A stretch of DNA of 7,371 nt from an uncultured Planctomycetales bacterium (GCA_937997355.1 CALKTZ010000395.1:1-7371), one strand, 5' to 3'. Positions 1 to 5,840 are shown, counted from the first letter of the stretch. Translations and numbers: made by a program. Notes: generated by a model from the sequence alone, not told the origin.

Positions 1-27
1 CGCTCTTGCTGAGCGGGGTGTTTTTTT
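1..27 (+). terminator. Rho-independent terminator, left part cut by the window edge
   Basis: CGCTC (1-5), a TTGCT loop and GAGCG (11-15) form a stem. GGGTG follows, then seven T (21-27). The bases GGGTG after the right arm suggest that the stem continues with CACCC just before the window. The T tract lies on the plus side, so it would end a plus-strand transcript from an upstream gene that converges on the permease gene. Whether it also serves the minus-strand gene cannot be judged, because the sequence beyond the hairpin is missing. Confidence 0.75.
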
Positions 28-43
28 ATACGAGCACGCGAGG

Positions 44-1762
44 CTAGCCGGAGATCGGAGGCGGCGTCACGACCAACCAGGGCAACACGTGCGCGTAGAT
101 CCAGACGATCAGGCCGACGAGGATCGCCAGCGCCAGGCTGTGCCAGAGGACGGCCCGGAGGATTTCCCCCTCATGTCCCCCTTCTCCGGTCGCGGCGGCC
201 GCGACCACGATCGACTGCGCGTCGATCATCTTCCCCATCACGCCGCCGGTGGTGTTGGCAGAGGCCATGAGGATTGGGTTCAGCCCGAGCTTGTTCGCGG
301 TGATCTTCTGGAGGTTGCCGAAGAGGACGTTGCTTGAAGTATCGGAGCCGGTCAGGGCCACGCCCAGCCAGCCGAGCAAGGTTCCGAAGATGGGATAGAG
401 CCAGGGGCCGGTGCGCGTGAAGGCCAGGCCCAGAACGGCATCCATGCCCGAATACTTGGTGACGAATCCGAGGGCGAGCATGCAGATGATCGCGCCGATC
501 GCCGGGAGCATACGCCATACCGTCTTGGCGAATAGCCCGACCATCCGTCGGGGCGAAATTCCGAGGAACAATCCGCTCAGCACCGCCGCCACGAAGACGG
601 CGGTCCCCGTGGAGGAGAGGGGCACCACGTCGATCTTCGCGGATTCCAGGTCTTGTGGCTGGTAGGGGGCATGTCCCGTCACTTCAGGCCCCTTGGCGAT
701 TTTGAGATGGAGCGCCGGGACTTCCGGTTTCCACGATCCCTTCGAATCCAACCAATCCTTCACCGCCGGGGTGTTCCAGGGCTTGATCGCGGGAATCCCC
801 CAGATCAGGACGGTGGCCGTGAGCAGGGCGAACGGCATCCAGGCACGAACCGTGCGAAGGCGGGATAATCCCTCGGTCGCATGGTGGGCATGCTGCATCG
901 AGTCTCGTTCATGATCGAAGCGCCAGGGTTCCTCGGGCTGCCAGAATCGGAGCAAGATCACCCCCGCCGCCATGCTCGCGACCGATGAGACGATATCCAC
1001 CAGCTCGAATCCGACGAAGTTCGACCAGGCGAACTGCACCGCCGCGAACGTGCCGCCGATGACCGCCAGGGCCGGCCAGACGGCCAGGGTTTCCCTCCAG
1101 CCGGTCATGGTCCGCACCAGCCAGAACGGAATTAGCACCGAGAGGAAAGGCAGGATGCGTCCCGAGGTTGCGCTCAAGGCATCGACGTCGAGGCTCGTCA
1201 CCTTGCTGAGTGTCAGGATCGGCGTCCCGATCGCCCCCCAGGCTACCGGCGCCGTATTGGCGATGAGGCAGAGGACGGCCGCTTCGAACGGGCGGAAGCC
1301 AAGCCCCACCAGGAAGGCGGCCGAGATGGCGACCGGAGCCCCGAATCCGGCCGCCCCCTCGATGAACGCGCCGAAGGAGAACGCCACGAGGACCGCCTGG
1401 ATCCGCCGATCCGCCGAGAGGCGGGCGATCGATCCCTTCATTTCTTCGAATTGGCCGCTGCTCACGGCGAGATCGTAGAGGAAAACGGCGGCGACGATCA
1501 GCCAGATGATCCGAAAGAATGCGAAGACGACCCCGACCATGGCCCCCGAGAGGATCATCGACGCGGGCATGCCGTACACGAAGTAGGCGGCGCCGGCAGC
1601 CGTGAGCAGCCCGGCGAGGGAGGCACGCCCCGCGCTGACACGCCCCGTCGCCAGCAATCCCAGCAGGACGAGGACGGGGAGCGCGGCAACCGCCGTCGAC
1701 GCCTGCCAGCTCCCGAGCGGATTGTAATTCTGAACCCAGACCGTGTTATCGTGAGAACCCAC
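44..1762 (-). CDS. lldP: L-lactate permease (LctP/LldP family)
   Basis: Inner-membrane carrier of the lactate permease family (TC 2.A.14), expected to import lactate and possibly glycolate by proton symport. The 572 residues match the family's usual 530-580. The N-terminus has the family's WxQNYxP-like start (WVQNYNPLGSW, 9-19) followed by the first hydrophobic helix (about 21-40). Family-typical motifs are EGAAGFGAPVAI (135-146), TGSDTSSN (471-478) and GGVMGKMI (506-513). Many hydrophobic segments run to the C-terminus. Two hydrophilic loops stand out: a His/Glu-rich one at about 276-305 and a longer one at about 327-385. The start is GTG, supported by AAGGAG five bases upstream. No lactate dehydrogenase or lactate-responsive regulator lies beside it in the window, so substrate specificity rests on family membership only. 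It is transcribed away from the hpf-pts run and converges on an unseen left-hand gene. Confidence 0.93.
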   Translation of the reverse strand: MGSHDNTVWVQNYNPLGSWQASTAVAALPVLVLLGLLATGRVSAGRASLAGLLTAAGAAYFVYGMPASMILSGAMVGVVFAFFRIIWLIVAAVFLYDLAVSSGQFEEMKGSIARLSADRRIQAVLVAFSFGAFIEGAAGFGAPVAISAAFLVGLGFRPFEAAVLCLIANTAPVAWGAIGTPILTLSKVTSLDVDALSATSGRILPFLSVLIPFWLVRTMTGWRETLAVWPALAVIGGTFAAVQFAWSNFVGFELVDIVSSVASMAAGVILLRFWQPEEPWRFDHERDSMQHAHHATEGLSRLRTVRAWMPFALLTATVLIWGIPAIKPWNTPAVKDWLDSKGSWKPEVPALHLKIAKGPEVTGHAPYQPQDLESAKIDVVPLSSTGTAVFVAAVLSGLFLGISPRRMVGLFAKTVWRMLPAIGAIICMLALGFVTKYSGMDAVLGLAFTRTGPWLYPIFGTLLGWLGVALTGSDTSSNVLFGNLQKITANKLGLNPILMASANTTGGVMGKMIDAQSIVVAAAATGEGGHEGEILRAVLWHSLALAILVGLIVWIYAHVLPWLVVTPPPISG

Positions 1763-1767
1763 TTCGG

Positions 1768-1773
1768 CTCCTT
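1768..1773 (-). promoter_or_regulatory. Shine-Dalgarno site of the lactate permease gene
   Basis: The minus strand reads AAGGAG, then CCGAA, then GTG. The five-base spacing to GTG (1762-1760) fixes this as the start codon, and the product then begins with the expected family N-terminus. Confidence 0.8.
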
Positions 1774-1864
1774 GTTCTCAATCGTGCCTCGCCATATTTG
1801 GCTCCGGCGGACCGTTTTTTGTCGGGGAGTTTCGACGCGAGTGGTCGTGCTTCCGGGCGAATCG

Positions 1865-1872
1865 AGTATACT
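1865..1872. promoter_or_regulatory. Candidate bidirectional -10 element (AGTATACT palindrome)
   Basis: The divergent region between lldP and hpf holds the perfect palindrome AGTATACT. It reads TATACT (five of six matches to TATAAT) on both strands: 1867-1872 on plus and 1870-1865 on minus. It would give leaders of roughly 165 nt for hpf and 95 nt for lldP. No convincing -35 hexamer is visible at 16-18 bp on either side, and no TGn extension is present, so the call rests on the -10 alone. Confidence 0.35.
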
Positions 1873-1949
1873 GGTCCCCAGACGGATTTCGGGGGCCATG
1901 CAGGTCGTCATAACCCGATCCGCATTCCTGGGAATCGCGAGGACAAGGC

Positions 1950-1978
1950 TTGACCGAAGCCTGTTCCAGGGATTAACT
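1950..1978 (+). promoter_or_regulatory. Candidate sigma70-type promoter for hpf
   Basis: TTGACC (1950-1955, five of six matches to TTGACA) is followed after 17 bp by TTAACT (1973-1978, three of six matches to TATAAT). Spacing and the -35 are good, but the -10 is weak. Transcription from here would leave a leader of about 60 nt. It is an alternative to the AGTATACT element further upstream. Confidence 0.35.
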
Positions 1979-1988
1979 TTTGTAGTCG

Positions 1989-2017
1989 CCATCGACCGTC
2001 ATGTCGAGTCTCGATGG
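1989..2017 (+). promoter_or_regulatory. Inverted repeat in the hpf leader
   Basis: CCATCGA (1989-1995) and TCGATGG (2011-2017) are perfect 7-bp arms around a 15-nt loop. The right arm ends 12 bases before the hpf Shine-Dalgarno site, so a folded leader could influence ribosome access. No T tract follows, so it is not a terminator. A repeat of this size could also arise by chance. Confidence 0.3.
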
Positions 2018-2029
2018 GACGACATTGGC

Positions 2030-2035
2030 AAGGAG
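2030..2035 (+). promoter_or_regulatory. Shine-Dalgarno site of hpf
   Basis: AAGGAG is placed seven bases before GTG at 2043. It lies only three bases before an out-of-frame ATG at 2039. The spacing therefore favours the GTG, and the GTG start gives the compact family N-terminus MQIQI. Confidence 0.75.
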
Positions 2036-2042
2036 CACATGG

Positions 2043-2372
2043 GTGCAAATCCAGATCGCGAAACGTCATCACGGTGAATTGGCCCCGGAACAGCAGCAGT
2101 ACATCCATGATAAGGCCGAAAAACTCCTGAAGTATTTCGGACGCATCATGTCGATCGAAATCGCCGTCGATCATGTGAAAAATGCCTGGGACATCGAGAT
2201 CTTGGTCTCGGCCGAGCACAAGCACGATTTCGTCGCCCGCGAATTGGGCCCGACGCCCATCGCCGCGATGGATCAGTGCGTCCACAAGATCGAAGAGCAG
2301 TTGCGGCGTTACAAGGAAAAGGTCCAGAATCACAAGGGTGACACGCACGGCGGCCTTCATGCGAAATCTTGA
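2043..2372 (+). CDS. hpf: Ribosome hibernation factor, short HPF/RaiA (YfiA) family
   Basis: Cytoplasmic protein expected to bind the 30S subunit in the decoding region and inactivate ribosomes in stationary phase or under stress. The 109 residues equal the short HPF/YfiA form, and the C-terminal dimerisation domain of long HPF is absent. The visible pattern is strand MQIQIAKRHH (1-10), helix ELAPEQQQYIHDKAEKLLKY (12-31), strands at about 35-65 (MSIEIAVDH, DIEILVSAE), then a basic helix (about 73-95) ending QLRRYKEKV. The amphipathic end KIEEQLRRYKEK is highly typical of the family. A longer in-frame ATG exists at 2001, but it adds 14 residues unlike the family and lacks a ribosome site. The GTG at 2043 has AAGGAG seven bases upstream. 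The gene precedes ptsN, as hpf does in many bacteria, but 210 bp separate them here, so co-transcription is plausible and unproven. Confidence 0.92.
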   Translation: MQIQIAKRHHGELAPEQQQYIHDKAEKLLKYFGRIMSIEIAVDHVKNAWDIEILVSAEHKHDFVARELGPTPIAAMDQCVHKIEEQLRRYKEKVQNHKGDTHGGLHAKS

Positions 2373-2475
2373 GGGCGGCCCGGCGCAATTGATTTGAGAG
2401 CCTTGGAACTGACCAGCGGATCGGATTGAAATTTAGTTGGACGATCGCAGCCGCCACCAAACACGAACAGAACGA

Positions 2476-2549
2476 CAAGGGTAAGCGACGACCCTTGATG
2501 GCTTTGATTGGCCGCCCGGATCATCGGGCGCCGGCGTCCCGGGGGGGAC
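2476..2549 (+). promoter_or_regulatory. Three tandem small hairpins in the hpf-ptsN spacer
   Basis: Three inverted repeats follow one another. CAAGGGT (2476-2482) pairs with ACCCTTG (2491-2497). CGCCCG (2513-2518) pairs with CGGGCG (2525-2530). GTCCC (2536-2540) pairs with GGGAC (2545-2549). No T tract follows any of them, so they are not classical terminators. They end 24 bases before the ptsN Shine-Dalgarno site and could be a structured leader, an mRNA processing or stabilising element, or chance in GC-rich DNA. No clear promoter was found in this 210-bp spacer. Confidence 0.35.
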
Positions 2550-2572
2550 TGTCGGCTCGGCGGTATGTCGAC

Positions 2573-2577
2573 GGAGG
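2573..2577 (+). promoter_or_regulatory. Shine-Dalgarno site of ptsN
   Basis: GGAGG lies five bases before ATG at 2583. This decides between that ATG and an in-frame ATG at 2565, which has no ribosome site and would add six residues unlike the family N-terminus. Confidence 0.7.
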
Positions 2578-2582
2578 GGCGG

Positions 2583-3053
2583 ATGAAGCTTCTGGATTTT
2601 GTCGTTCGAGATGCCGTCATTGTTGATCTGAAAGCCACCGGTAAGGAGGAGGCGATTCGCGAGATGGTCGCGAGCCTCCGGGATGCCGGCGCCTTGGCCG
2701 CCAACGACTTTGAGAGTGTGATTCGGGCAATCCTGGGACGTGAAGAACTCGGCTCGACGGGTATCGGGCAGGGCGTGGCCGTCCCTCACACGCGCCATCC
2801 CACCTTGAATCGGCTGATCGGCGCGGTCGCCATCTCGCACCACGGGGTGGATTTCGCCGCGTTGGACGGCGAGCCGGTCGATATCTTCTTCCTGTTGGTT
2901 TCGCCGCAGAATCAACCGGGCGACCATCTCCGCGCCCTGGAGAACATCTCCCGACATCTGAAGGATGAAGGGTTCGTCAAGTTTTTACGCCAATCCAAAA
3001 CCCGTGAAGCCGTGATCGAAGTTCTCGAGGATTCCGAACAGCAATCCGCCTGA
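2583..3053 (+). CDS. ptsN: PTS EIIA component, PtsN/fructose type
   Basis: Cytoplasmic phospho-carrier of the PTS EIIA type 2 family, which accepts phosphate from HPr on a histidine. The 156 residues are a normal length for a lone EIIA(Ntr). It begins MKLLDFV and contains the active-site stretch STGIGQGVAVPH (58-69), so His69 is the phosphorylation site. A characteristic end follows: FFLLVSPQNQPGDHLRAL, then the helix ISRHLKDEGFVKFLRQ. No EIIB or EIIC domain is fused and none lies nearby, so a regulatory role is more likely than sugar transport. Known roles of PtsN in other bacteria (potassium transport, nitrogen and stress signalling) cannot be transferred from sequence alone. It sits between hpf and ptsH and is separated from ptsH by 427 bp. 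A lone fructose-type EIIA that serves a distant permease remains possible. Confidence 0.9.
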   Translation: MKLLDFVVRDAVIVDLKATGKEEAIREMVASLRDAGALAANDFESVIRAILGREELGSTGIGQGVAVPHTRHPTLNRLIGAVAISHHGVDFAALDGEPVDIFFLLVSPQNQPGDHLRALENISRHLKDEGFVKFLRQSKTREAVIEVLEDSEQQSA

Positions 3054-3121
3054 TTTTCGCGGAAAGCCTCGCGCCGCGGACCGAGTTGACCCTCATCCCG
3101 GCCTCTCCCGAGTTTTTCCGC

Positions 3122-3162
3122 TTCTCATACACACGACGACGCATTTGCGTGTTTGTTGAGAA
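3122..3162 (+). promoter_or_regulatory. Interrupted 41-nt inverted repeat upstream of ptsH
   Basis: Outer arms TTCTCA (3122-3127) and TGAGAA (3157-3162) and inner arms ACACG (3131-3135) and CGTGT (3148-3152) nest around a 12-nt centre, with 3-nt and 4-nt internal loops. An alternative small hairpin, ACGCA-TT-TGCGT (3139-3150), shares the centre. This stretch is visibly less GC-rich than its surroundings. It could be an operator or a structured leader. No T tract follows. Confidence 0.35.
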
Positions 3163-3343
3163 ATCTGCCAACGCCGGGATTCTCCGGGACCGTTGCGGAG
3201 TCGGATCGTTCGGAGATTTCGTTTCGGATCGGCCGCCGCGCTCCGGAACGTCAAAGCCGAAACTCTCAATCTCGTCTCCCAGGCAGGATTTCAATCGACC
3301 GAACGAGTGTTGCTCTCTTCCCGGAACCTAATCGACATCCTGC

Positions 3344-3362
3344 CCCCCGCGAGCGGCGGGGG
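3344..3362 (+). promoter_or_regulatory. GC-only hairpin upstream of ptsH
   Basis: CCCCCGC (3344-3350) and GCGGGGG (3356-3362) form a perfect 7-bp stem around GAGCG. It would be stable as RNA, but AGTCCGTTAAG follows instead of a T tract, so an intrinsic terminator is unlikely. It lies 118 bases before the ptsH start. Confidence 0.35.
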
Positions 3363-3454
3363 AGTCCGTTAAGAAGACACCCGTACAAAAAATCCTCAAG
3401 ACCGCCGGCCCGCCATTCCCCTTTCACGGATTTGACGCCCGATGGTCGATTGTC

Positions 3455-3470
3455 GTCGGCCTAGGCCGAC
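3455..3470. promoter_or_regulatory. Perfect 16-bp palindrome immediately before ptsH
   Basis: GTCGGCCTAGGCCGAC reads the same on both strands. Ten bases separate it from the ATG at 3481, so it occupies the place where a ribosome site would normally lie, and none is visible. It could be an operator for a dimeric regulator or a translation-blocking element. If the ATG at 3442 were the true start, the palindrome would be coding. Confidence 0.5.
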
Positions 3471-3480
3471 CGAGCCGCCG

Positions 3481-3813
3481 ATGAGTGAAGAACCCACAGT
3501 CGTGCGTCGCCAAGTGAAGATCACCAACGCACTCGGACTTCATCTGCGGCCGGCCGACAAGTTCGTCAAACTTGCCATGCAATTTCAGTCCGAGATCCGC
3601 GTTCATTACAATGGGAATGTTTTCAACGGGAAAAGCATCCTCGGCCTGACGACCCTGGCGGCCGAATGCGGCACTTGCCTCGAATTGGAGGCGAGCGGGG
3701 CGGATGCCGCCGAAGCGATCGAAGCCCTGACCGAATTGGTCCGCGCCCAATTTTATGAGGATGAGTATGGATCGGGCTCCGGCGAAATTCAAAGCGCGGG
3801 GCCGTTGCCATGA
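3481..3813 (+). CDS. ptsH: PTS phosphocarrier protein HPr
   Basis: Small cytoplasmic carrier that takes phosphate from Enzyme I and hands it to EIIA proteins. The catalytic motif is GLHLRPA (19-25) with His21 equivalent to the classical His15; the residue after the histidine is Leu where Ala is common. The regulatory-serine motif GKSILGL (50-56) keeps Ser52, equivalent to Ser46, the target of HPr kinase in bacteria that have one. The body ends in the usual helix AAEAIEALTELV. A glycine-rich extension then makes the protein 110 residues long against a usual 85-90. The start at 3481 (MSEEP) gives the best fit. An in-frame ATG at 3442 would add 13 residues rich in Arg and Pro. Neither start has a clear Shine-Dalgarno site. 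The stop overlaps an ATG (ATGA, 3810-3813) that opens the reading frame of ptsI. Confidence 0.92.
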   Translation: MSEEPTVVRRQVKITNALGLHLRPADKFVKLAMQFQSEIRVHYNGNVFNGKSILGLTTLAAECGTCLELEASGADAAEAIEALTELVRAQFYEDEYGSGSGEIQSAGPLP

Positions 3814-3838
3814 AGCTTCGCGATTGCAGTGTCCACGC

Positions 3839-3862
3839 GACCGACGTTGTTGACCGTCGGTC
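3839..3862 (+). promoter_or_regulatory. 8-bp-stem hairpin in the ptsH-ptsI spacer
   Basis: GACCGACG (3839-3846) and CGTCGGTC (3855-3862) are perfect arms around an 8-nt loop, 25 bases after the ptsH stop. No T tract follows, so it may stabilise or mark processing of the ptsH transcript rather than terminate it. If ptsI starts at 3810 instead of 4011, it would lie inside coding sequence. The hexamer CGTCGG also occurs in the left flank and arm of the palindrome before ptsH (3454-3459). Confidence 0.45.
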
Positions 3863-4010
3863 CTCGGCAAGCCCGCGAAAGAACCAGGTGGCCTGTAACA
3901 CCCAGTGGAATTCCGGCATGCGGCCTGCGACCACATCTAAATCAGAATCGGTCCAGCCCCTGCGGAAGGATGTCCAGGCGAGCACCGGCCCCCTCTCGTC
4001 CGACTCCTCG

Positions 4011-5783
4011 ATGGAAATCCTGAAGGGGATCGCGGTCAGTTCCGGCATTGCGATCGGCCCCGTCGTCGTCTTCGACCAGAAAGGTCTCAAGCTCCCCGCC
4101 CTTTCCAGCACCCCGTTCGACTCGGCCTTCGAGCTTGATCGGCTCGACCGATCGCTGGAGGCCGCCCGGATCGAGGCCAATCAGGCCGAGGCCGAGGCCA
4201 GGTCCCGGCTCGGTTCCCAGTATGCCGACATCCTGATGGCCCACGCCTCGATCATCTCCGACCCGGCACTCCGCCGAGAGTCGCGAGATCGCATCGAGCG
4301 ACGGCAACTCTCCGCCGAACACGCCGTCAACGAAGTCCTCGAATCGTATATCGCCCGCCTCGAAAAACTGGCCGACCCGCACCTGGCGGCCCGTGCGGCC
4401 GATGTCCGGGATATTCGCGATCGGATCCTCTTCAAACTCTTCTCGGAAGAGCCCAGGCTCTCCGCCGTCGACCTGAAGGAACCGGCCTTGATCCTGGCCC
4501 ACGACCTGGCCCCCAGCGAGGCGGCCCGGCTCGATCCGAAATCGGTCCCCGGCTTCGCGACCGAGGTCGGCGGCGGATCGAGCCACACGGCGATCGTGGC
4601 CGCGGCGCTTGAAATCCCCGCCGTCGTCGGGCTCGGGCGGTTCCTGGACCGGGCCCGCGGCTGCCGGATGGCGATCATCGACGGGGACGAGGGGCTCGTG
4701 ATCCTCGACCCCGATCCCGCGACGCAGGAGCGCTACCGCAGGGCCGCCCGCGAGCGATCCGCGAGGTTCGAGGTCCTCGCCGGACAATCCGACCTCCCCG
4801 CGGTCACCCCGGACGGGACCCGGGTCGAATTGCTGGGCAACATCGAATTCTCGGCGGAAGTCGAGGCCTGCCTGTCGCGAGGCGCCACGGGGGTCGGCCT
4901 CTACCGGACCGAGTTCCTGTTCCTGAATGCGCAAACGCCCCCCACGGAAGACGAGCAATTCAGCGCCTATACGGCGGTCGTCGAGTCCATGAAGGGGCGT
5001 CCGGTGACGATCCGTACTCTCGACCTCGGCGCCGACAAGCTCGCCGCGTTCCGGGACGCCGGCTATCTCGAAGCCAATCCGGTCCTCGGACTGCGGAGCC
5101 TTCGCCTGTCGCTCCGGGAGCCCGATCTCTTCCGGACGCAGCTCTGGGCGATCCTCCGGGCCAGCGTCCGAGGCGACGTCCGCATCATGTTCCCTCTCGT
5201 ATCGAATCTGACCGAGCTTCGCCAGGCGAAGGCCGAGCTTGACGACGTGATCGCCGAGCTGAAAGCCCAGGGAATTCCGATTCGAGAAAATCTCCCGGTC
5301 GGCATCATGGTCGAGGTCCCCGCGGCCGCGCTGATGGCCGATCATCTCGCAAAGGAGGTGGATTTCTTTTCCATTGGAACCAACGACCTGATTCAATATA
5401 CATTGGCTGTCGACCGGACCAACGAAACCGTCGCCGAGCTCTACTCTGCCGCCGATCCTTCCGTGCTCCGCCTGATCACCCACGTGATTCGCGCGGCGAA
5501 GGAAAGAGGAATCGAGGTCAGCGTCTGTGGCACGATGGGCGGTGATCCGTTATACACCCTGCTCCTGCTGGGGCTGGGCATCCGCAATTTGAGCATGCCG
5601 CCGCATCAGCTGCCCGAGATCAAGCGAGTGATCCGGGGGATTCCGCTCGAGACCGCGCAACGGGTCGCCGAGGAGGCGCTCGCGCTGGATTCCCCTCAGG
5701 CGATCATCTCGCTCCTCCAGGAGACTCTGCGGACGGCGCTCCCGGATGCCACCCCAACGAAGGCTTCGACGGAGCCCTGTTGA
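4011..5783 (+). CDS. ptsI: PTS Enzyme I (phosphoenolpyruvate-protein phosphotransferase)
   Basis: Cytoplasmic enzyme that autophosphorylates from PEP and passes the phosphate to HPr. From ATG at 4011 it has 590 residues, close to the usual 570-590. Order of domains: N-terminal HPr-binding region starting MEILKGIAVSSGIAIGP; phosphohistidine swivel GGGSSHTAI with His192; PEP-binding barrel with GLYRTEFLF, LDLGADK, the metal-ligand stretch IMVEVPAAA and FSIGTNDLIQYTLAVDRTNE; and SVCGTMGGDP with active-site Cys506. Two motif variations are visible: CGTMGGD where CGEMAGD or CGELAGD is usual, and SSH where TSH is usual. No GAF domain is present, unlike EI(Ntr)/PtsP. The frame stays open upstream to an ATG at 3810 that overlaps the ptsH stop. 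That would give 657 residues, but the extra 67 resemble no EI sequence and span a hairpin. Neither start shows a Shine-Dalgarno site, and the 4011 start is chosen on family fit. Confidence 0.94.
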   Translation: MEILKGIAVSSGIAIGPVVVFDQKGLKLPALSSTPFDSAFELDRLDRSLEAARIEANQAEAEARSRLGSQYADILMAHASIISDPALRRESRDRIERRQLSAEHAVNEVLESYIARLEKLADPHLAARAADVRDIRDRILFKLFSEEPRLSAVDLKEPALILAHDLAPSEAARLDPKSVPGFATEVGGGSSHTAIVAAALEIPAVVGLGRFLDRARGCRMAIIDGDEGLVILDPDPATQERYRRAARERSARFEVLAGQSDLPAVTPDGTRVELLGNIEFSAEVEACLSRGATGVGLYRTEFLFLNAQTPPTEDEQFSAYTAVVESMKGRPVTIRTLDLGADKLAAFRDAGYLEANPVLGLRSLRLSLREPDLFRTQLWAILRASVRGDVRIMFPLVSNLTELRQAKAELDDVIAELKAQGIPIRENLPVGIMVEVPAAALMADHLAKEVDFFSIGTNDLIQYTLAVDRTNETVAELYSAADPSVLRLITHVIRAAKERGIEVSVCGTMGGDPLYTLLLLGLGIRNLSMPPHQLPEIKRVIRGIPLETAQRVAEEALALDSPQAIISLLQETLRTALPDATPTKASTEPC

Positions 5784-5786
5784 TCG

Positions 5787-5813
5787 ACGGCCGCGTTTCG
5801 GTCCACGGCCGCG
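5787..5813 (+). repeat. 9-bp direct repeat ACGGCCGCG
   Basis: ACGGCCGCG occurs at 5787-5795 and again at 5805-5813, 18 bp apart, directly after the ptsI stop. Each copy contains the palindrome CGGCCG. A period near two helical turns would suit a protein-binding site, but chance in GC-rich DNA is equally likely. Confidence 0.35.
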
Positions 5814-5840
5814 ACTCCGGATTGATTCAGGAGAGGCAGC

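Larger units (their letters stand above)
3054..3480 (+). other. 427-bp intergenic region between ptsN and ptsH, no gene supported
   Basis: Open frames here on either strand are short and arginine/proline-rich, match no family I recognise, and partly overlap ptsN or ptsH. The region holds several inverted repeats listed separately. A weak hairpin (CGCGG 3058-3062 with CCGCG 3074-3078) lies just after the ptsN stop without a T tract. TCGGATCG is repeated at 3201-3208 and 3224-3231. No convincing -35/-10 pair was found, although ptsH may well have its own promoter here given the length of the gap. Confidence 0.6.

Noticed and set aside
972..2077. Plus-strand frames over and beyond the permease gene (972-1478 and 1451-2077)
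   Set aside because: The translations are low in family character and lie antisense to a well-supported permease; the second runs through the divergent promoter region.
2433..2957. 174-codon antisense frame over ptsN
   Set aside because: It overlaps a clear EIIA gene and has no recognised motif.
3344..3362. Intrinsic terminator between ptsN and ptsH
   Set aside because: The stem is strong but no T tract follows, so the terminator call is not supported and it is listed only as a hairpin.
3086..3464. Short frames in the ptsN-ptsH gap (3086-3331 and 3153-3464) and an antisense frame at 2977-3294
   Set aside because: They are Arg/Pro/Ser-rich with no ribosome site and no family resemblance; noncoding DNA with inverted repeats explains the stretch better.
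3942..5483. Long 513-codon open frame antisense to ptsI
   Set aside because: It mirrors a GC-rich coding sequence; its translation is Gly/Asp/Arg-rich with no family features, and the plus strand there encodes a complete Enzyme I.
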